A DNA stretch of 64,000 bases. Origin: Macquaria australasica. Its lineage: Eukaryota > Chordata > Actinopteri > Centrarchiformes > Percichthyidae. The notes under the pieces are model-generated. The model was not told where the DNA came from. It made no database searches and saw only the letters and a list, made by a program, of their open reading frames with translations. The DNA is taken from NCBI GenBank assembly GCA_005408345.1, contig SEMN01000454.1, forward strand, positions 124,001-188,000. Direction: 5' to 3'. Below are positions 58,388-64,000 of this stretch, piece after piece (position 1 is the first letter of the stretch; every line of letters begins with the position of its first letter). Both the position numbers and the translations under genes were made by a program.

Positions 58388-58975
58388 GGCCTTTACACAC
58401 CGGGGATGGGACGAATAAACAACACGAAAATGTGAAATACTCGCCTGCGAATATTTCGCATCAAAACTATTCATACGGGCAGCAATGCAGATTTGCGATA
58501 GATTCGCGCCAGCTCATTCTTGAGAAAAAAAAATATGACACTGAAATACTGTATTCTCCAGTGTCTTATGCTACTTTGGGTAGTCTATGTGCAGTGCCAA
58601 GATAAAAAGACTCCCGTATTTGATTAATATGATGAGCCAAACCTGCTGACACTGTTGCCTTGCTACCAGCTCTACTACATCCAAGTAAACTACATAAGCT
58701 ACTCGCTATACTGCATCTGGCGATGCTACTCCACACGTTGTCCATGAGTTCATTGTCCTCATAATTTTTGTGTCCTTTGTCATGTAATACAGGGTGATGA
58801 GAAAAACAATCAACAGGTCTGCCATTGTCATTAGGAGTTGAGACGTGATGTCCGTTCCCTACAAGGGATTGGTTGATGCCTTTATTCGCAGTGTGAAAGC
58901 TCTGCAAAATCGACCTTGTTCCAAAAAAACTTGCTTTTTCGCCGCATAATATTAGTGTTCTGTGTGAAAGTACTC
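58388..58975 (-). mobile_element. Harbinger-like miniature element in wnt4 intron 1
   Basis: The left end GGCCTTTACACACCGGGGA and the right end GTTCTGTGTGAAAGTAC are imperfect inverted repeats (CTTTACACACCG versus CTTTCACACAGA). A minus-strand frame at 58907-58566 (113 codons) may be a remnant of an element protein, but I see no catalytic motif. Classification rests on the end sequences and is tentative. Confidence 0.4.
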
Positions 58976-59060
58976 ATAACAATCTTTGCAATCTGCAAAA
59001 AGTGCTGTGTCAGATAAAGACTGTTTTAATACATTTTTAATGGCTGATAGCATTACATAA

Positions 59061-59091
59061 TGATAATAATAATAATAATAATAATAATAAT
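59061..59091. repeat. (TAA)n microsatellite
   Basis: About ten ATA units within wnt4 intron 1. Confidence 0.95.
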
Positions 59092-60465
59092 GTATTGAAC
59101 CTATCTGTTACAAAAAGGAGATGCTCCTATTTTGTTGTTTTGTCTTAAACATCCTTACCTACCATCCGTACCTACATTTTATCAAATATCTCACCAGTTT
59201 TATAATATAACATAGAGCGTGAGGGATTGCTAAAACTGGAAGCCCATGAGAAACTTTCCTTTACAGCAGTCTGACAAACATCGACCAATAAAATAAATAT
59301 ATATTACACATCACATAGTTGGGTGAAAAGCTGTGTTTTAATTCATGTTGATAAATCAGATTCCATACCAACCAAGCAAAAATAATCTGCTTTAGTGATC
59401 ATTTGTGAAGAATGCAAATAATGTTAATAACTTAAGAAGCTGCATCATCGTACTGATGAGGTAAACAACAGAGCTCTTGAAATGTTTCACCATAGAAACA
59501 TCAAGCTGCTGTTACGACCAGTTGTACGCCGAACGTAATTGCACAAAAGATCCTCTTTTTAATTTAATATGTGGTGGATGTGGTTTTGTCAGACCATATG
59601 AACTCCTCAAAAACACTGCTGTGTGTCCCCAACTTTGAGAAATGTATAGCAGGCTGTGTGACCCAATCAGTACTGAGACTTTTGACTTGTATTTACTATA
59701 GCCAGCAATACTGCAAGCTAAGAGACAAACCCAGAAATGGAACAAATGAAAAAAAGAAAAGGGGTGGGGGTGGTGCATGAGGTCAATACAGTTTGAACGG
59801 GCACTCCAGTGATTTAGTATTGTACTTTCAAACAGCTGGACAACTCTCAAAAGACAGATTTAAAAATGAATGGTCAAAATCTAAGCATCAGAGGCTAAAA
59901 TATCCTGACTTATACCTTCATGTATGAGTCACAGGACACAGGATCCTACATTTCCCATAATGCAATTTGAAAACATATTTTCATTAGTTCATTCCTGCCT
60001 GTTAAATGCCCACGTGTCTTTTAAACTCCACACTTCCAGTTTGTAATGCAGGCTTTCTATTATGAATTTGTAATCTCCAAATCCAAGTGGAGATGACCTT
60101 GACGACATCACTATTGCATCATCAGGGTTATTTTCTCAGACTTGACAAAGTTCCTCCAGAGCCACAGAAGACATAATACAACTGTTTTCACAGGCAGAGT
60201 AGTACTCTTTATGACTAGTAAACTAATCTTTGGTGGCCCTTTAGATGAAGTCTAACAGTTTAATCAAGTTGTTTTGTTTGTTTACACGTTGTACAACTTC
60301 ACTGGGATAGTGATAACTATCGATAAAGTAGATACAATTTTGCATGTACAATTAATAGATATTTGATTTTATATTAAAACAGTATAGCTCAAGCTGAAAA
60401 CAATATCCAGTACTTGAAAAAATTTGGATTTACACTAAACATTGTGGTTTAGAAATGTATTAAAT
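59092..60465 (+). other. wnt4: wnt4 intron 1, no feature
   Basis: AT-rich intronic DNA without recognisable repeat or exon. Confidence 0.5.
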
Positions 60466-60645
60466 TCAATTAAATTCAATTCAGTTTTATTTATATAGCG
60501 CCATATCATAACAAAGTTATCTCAGGGCACTTTTCATATAGAGCAGGTCTAGACTCTTATTTATACTCTCTCTTATATTTACAGAGACCCAACAGTTCCC
60601 ACCATGAGCAAGCACTAGGCGACAGTGGCAAGGAAAAACTCCCTT
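60466..60645 (-). repeat. L2 3'-end fragment in wnt4 intron 1
   Basis: Starts with AAATTCAATTCAGTTTTATT and ends at CAAGGAAAAACTCCCTT; the reverse complement of the L2 3' terminus, about 180 bp. Confidence 0.92.
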
Positions 60646-61509
60646 AAACAGTTGCAGTCCTCAGTTGTGTTTGGTTAACATTGTTACCATTAATTAATTG
60701 TGACAAAAATTAACTGGCTCTGGCTTCTCAAATGGGAATATTTTCTGGTTTTCTGTTGTTCAGATAAAATAAGTAATTTGTAAAATAACTAAAATGTCAC
60801 CTTGGGCTCTGAGAGACTGTGACATTTTTCTCTATTTTCTGAGATTTTATACTATTTGTTTACCTCACCTGTGGCTCTGCTGATGCCTGGCACCTTTAGC
60901 ACGTGAGCAAGGATGTGATCAGCCAAATCTCTGTGGCTGCTGAGTCATGTTTAGTGTCCCGCTGTCCGTCATCATCCTACTCCTGTTCCTCCTCTTGCCC
61001 TGCTCCGACTAGTTCTGCTGCACCTGCATGCTGCTCCAGGTCTGTCGTGTGTGTGCGTGTCTGTGTTTCTGTGCGTGCGATTTTTGTTGATTAAGCATGT
61101 AAGCTGGCATCTTCCCCAGCAGTGGCACACACTCAGTTTACCAGACTGACCACAGAAGAATACACACTCACACACAAACGCATGCACAGCTGAACACAAT
61201 GTTAGAGAGGAAGCAGGAAAGTTAAGTGTCTCTGTGTATTTTAAAATCAAATCAAAACAGTTTAGGAATGTACTGGCTAGTGAGAAATCAAATGAATTAT
61301 CAAGAGGAGTCAGGAACATTTACGGCTTCTCCTATAGAAGAAGAAATTAAGTTGTGTTAACCATTTAAGTTACTCATTACATTTAAGGACTTTTACAGTA
61401 GAGGTGCAGTTCTGTAGTGATTGGCAGCAACCCAGATACTGTAGGTGACTAATATTAATATTCATATTTTATTTCTCTATTCATAAAAAATAATAAGGCT
61501 AAGAGTCTA
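60646..61509 (+). other. wnt4: wnt4 intron 1, no feature
   Basis: No exon or recognisable repeat; short CA/GT stretches near 61045 and 61160. Confidence 0.5.
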
Positions 61510-61640
61510 CAGCCATCCTATGAGGCTGGACTTAGGCACAGAAGGGCTTTCAGCAAAATGCTAAAGTCAACATGCCAACAATGACAATGCTAACATGCTG
61601 ATGTTAAGCAGATATGATGTTTACCATTGTCACCAGTGGT
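61510..61640 (-). repeat. Dispersed teleost repeat, family R3 copy 4
   Basis: Reverse complement of the TTAGCA-rich end of the family (AACATGCCAACAATGACAAT, GCTAACATGCTGATGTTAAG). Confidence 0.7.
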
Positions 61641-62439
61641 GTAGTGTAGGGTATGTGCAGGTATACCTACTTACTTTTCAGTCAGCATTGCATATACCCA
61701 CTTCTAAATCCCCACTTATGCGCGTCATTCAGTTTTTTTTTCCTAGGAAGGTGAAGGCTTGACCTTCCCTAACACTGCCTCTGAGTGGCTAGTACTTGTT
61801 GCCTTCGTTGGTTGGGGTGGTTACGTTTAGGCATGAGGGGTGATGATTGGTTAGGGTTTGGGTAAACACACAATGTAGCTGATCGCGATGTCATCGGTTT
61901 TTCAAGTATATGGTCATAAACCAAAGTATTGGACAAATAAAAATTTTGGGGGCACCCCCTTGGCTTACGGGTTAAGAAGCCGACCATGACAGCGTTGTGG
62001 TTAAGGTTTGTTTAATTTTAAGCACAAAAAGACTTGATTAGAGTTAGGGAAAGATCATGGTTTGGGTTCAAATAAGCACTTAACTGAGGTTACAATAATA
62101 AATACTTGGTTAAGGTTAGGGAATGATTGTGGTCATGGTTAAAAGAAACAAACGTTAACTGTCAGTAGGACACGTCTCCCGTCTTAAAGTCAGTGTTTTG
62201 TTGACCCATCATCCACCTCGACCTCCTCCCTCTGCGGACTTTGTTGCTCTATTACAGTGTCACCTTACTCCCTCCTTTGCTCCTGACGAACAACAGTCAT
62301 AACTCCTGAGGGCTTTGTCATGTAAACATATGTCATTTTGGGGCATTTGCTGAAACATCTAATTGTGTCTTTTTTTTTTTTGGGAGGACAGTCTCTGATT
62401 ACTGTCTGTAAAAAAGGCTTAAAAATGCCCCAAAAATAC
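61641..62439 (+). other. wnt4: wnt4 intron 1, no feature
   Basis: Contains several GGTTAGGG / GGTTAAGG-like words (61800-62140) but no ordered repeat and no exon. Confidence 0.45.
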
Positions 62440-62641
62440 TTTATTTTTACATGATGGTGCTGCTAGATGAAAAGTCAGGCAATCACCAGAGTTGTTACAA
62501 TTCAACCTGAGTTGGTCTTTAATGTCTGTACCAAATTTTATAACAGTTCATCCAGTAGTTATTGAGATATTTCAGTCTAAACAAAAGTTGTGGACCAACC
62601 AATCGGCCGACTGACCGGCACTGCCATTACTAGAGCCATGC
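62440..62641 (-). repeat. Dispersed teleost repeat, family R3 copy 5
   Basis: Minus-strand copy beginning GGCATGGCTCTAGTAATGGC at 62641 and running left to GACTTTTCATCTAGCAGCAC. Confidence 0.8.
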
Positions 62642-62822
62642 CACTATCATGGCAAAAAAATGTGACTAACAACTCTATCAACTGTATCTGTCTTCTTCTG
62701 TTTATATAGTTTACTTATGTTTAAAACATTTTTTGTAATATATTGAGTAAGGGTTTAAATAAGTCGTTTTTGTAGATAATCAGTTATTCCTCCAGTTATC
62801 TGTGATTTTTAGCAAAAGCTAG

Positions 62823-63002
62823 TGGCATGGCTCTAGGGATGGCATTGGCAATGTCGGTCTGTCGTTCAGTTTGTCTGTCAGTCGGTCGTCCACCATTTTG
62901 ATCCAGATTGAAATATCTCAACTATCTGATGGATTGCCATGAAATTTGGTACAAACATTCATGGTTCATGATGAATCCTAATGACTTTGGTGATCCACTG
63001 AG
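62823..63002 (+). repeat. Dispersed teleost repeat, family R3 copy 6
   Basis: Plus-strand copy beginning near 62824 with GGCATGGCTCTAGGGATGGC, ending in CTAATGACTTTGGTGATCCA. It faces away from copy 5 with about 180 bp between. Confidence 0.85.
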
Positions 63003-64000
63003 TAGGCAGGCGGCGGACCGCACGGAATGCACTCATTCTTGGCACCACTGTAGAATGATGCTGGATTGGCATTGCCATACCCCATACCACGCCTCTCCTC
63101 CCACTCGGGTGCACAGCGAGTCACCAAGATACCCAACCAGTGCAGGCTGGGAAATAACCTGAATGAGCCCCAGGAAACTGCGTTCCATTCTCTGTGCCAA
63201 CACGAAAATAGAAACCCTCTGTCTTATTTCTAACATATTACTTTTTAAAAAGTAATATTTTTAATATTAATACTCAATCAAATGTGTCTTTATTTCAATT
63301 TTATTTTCAATTTTTTTTTTTTTCAAGTTACTTAAAGAGTAAAAAAACCTTAAACACTGACTGAAGATAAAGTAACCATAGTGGTTGTGAATAATAAAAA
63401 AAAAAAGAAGCATTACATCAGGCATCTGTCTAAAGAAAAGACAAGACTTACTCAGTTTCATTTATTTGTTTAGCTGAACTGTCAGGAATCTGCTCTGCAG
63501 AAAGGATTATAATCCTCATTTATTTGCTCAAGAAAGCTTATCTCCTTTAAAACTTAGAAAGAGAGAGTGTTTGCTTTTTAAACATTTCACTTTCAGTAGG
63601 GCACAGTGGGTTCAAGTTTGGATGACATTTGCTACTGTCAACTTGAAACAAAGGATACAACAGCAAAGCAACTAGAATATGGTTGGAAGCTCATATTATT
63701 ACAAAATGTTCTGGTTTAGGGAAAATAACTATGCTTTTCCTCTTTAAACTACTGACTACACTGTACACTGCTACTCAACATCTCGTCAGTGGCATCATGG
63801 TATTACACATATCACAGATAACTCACTAACTCACTCACGTCATCAATATCTGTTTATATGCTGTAGGCTAAAAAGCACACACACTGGTCTTTTTTGTGTC
63901 TCCTTCTCTGTGCCTCTCTATGTCTTCCTGTTCCTTTGTGTGTTTGAGTGTGTAAGTTTGTGATCATTCATGCATATGTCCTGGACAACCATGGTGAGGT
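63003..64000 (+). other. wnt4: wnt4 intron 1, distal part to window edge
   Basis: A GC-rich segment (63003-63180) with an unassigned 67-codon minus-strand frame, then AT-rich DNA with T and A runs. The wnt4 exon 2 sequence is not present. Confidence 0.5.

Noticed and set aside
61800..62140. GGTTAGGG-like words as an interstitial telomere repeat
   Set aside because: They are irregularly spaced single words, not tandem TTAGGG units.
63033..63236. Minus-strand frame of 67 codons at 63.0-63.2 kb as a gene fragment
   Set aside because: Looks partly protein-like but I could not identify any family; left as unassigned.
1..64000. CRISPR arrays, tRNA or rRNA genes, prokaryotic operons
   Set aside because: No regularly spaced direct repeats with unique spacers, no recognisable tRNA or rRNA sequence, and introns plus LINE/hAT content show vertebrate DNA.

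Overview
This window is vertebrate nuclear DNA, almost certainly from a teleost fish. The single recognisable host gene feature is the first coding exon of wnt4 on the + strand (55711-55787), with a CpG-rich 5' region and more than 8 kb of intron 1 running off the right edge. The rest is intergenic or intronic DNA made largely of transposable elements typical of teleosts: L2/Maui-type LINEs with (TTGAA)n tails, a Tf1/sushi-type chromovirus, hAT transposons, TTAA-flanked miniature elements, and long CA/GT microsatellites. No tRNA, rRNA, CRISPR or prokaryotic-type operon was seen.

Layout. 1-1304: a two-exon integrase-core (DDE) gene of a teleost multicopy family. 2604-7663: a Ty3/gypsy chromovirus on the - strand with both LTRs and a 5-bp target duplication; its gag-pol is broken. 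7748-9097: a dispersed repeat, a TTAA miniature element, and a fragment of a second fish multicopy protein. 10211-14382: a degenerate intron-containing hAT-like gene, split by an L2 element that itself carries a captured, mRNA-like 3' fragment. 14500-15465: another LINE fragment and a second copy of the dispersed repeat. 16380-17709: a repeat and a probable solo LTR. 17923-22451: a nearly full-length L2 on the - strand (ORF1 esterase, ORF2 endonuclease and RT). 24128-27323: a complete hAT transposon with a perfect 8-bp target duplication and 14-bp terminal repeats.

27.3-55.1 kb is a gene desert upstream of wnt4. It holds CA/GT microsatellites, isolated LINE tails, a LINE remnant whose two parts point in opposite directions (35.6-36.5 kb), a second TTAA element (36577-37250), a perfect 33-bp hairpin (33389-33480), and a second, decayed hAT/ZMYM1-like transposase (49.95-51.0 kb). 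55.2-64.0 kb is the wnt4 promoter region, exon 1 and intron 1, which contains a Harbinger-like miniature element and further repeats.

The elements show clear nesting: L2 lies inside the hAT-like gene, an mRNA-like fragment lies inside that L2, and a TTAA element lies at the end of an older repeat. I found no evidence of a new multi-gene system. The best leads are the layered insertion at 10.2-14.4 kb, the self-priming signature of the chromovirus, the perfect hairpin near 33.4 kb, and the well-preserved integrase-like and hAT transposases.
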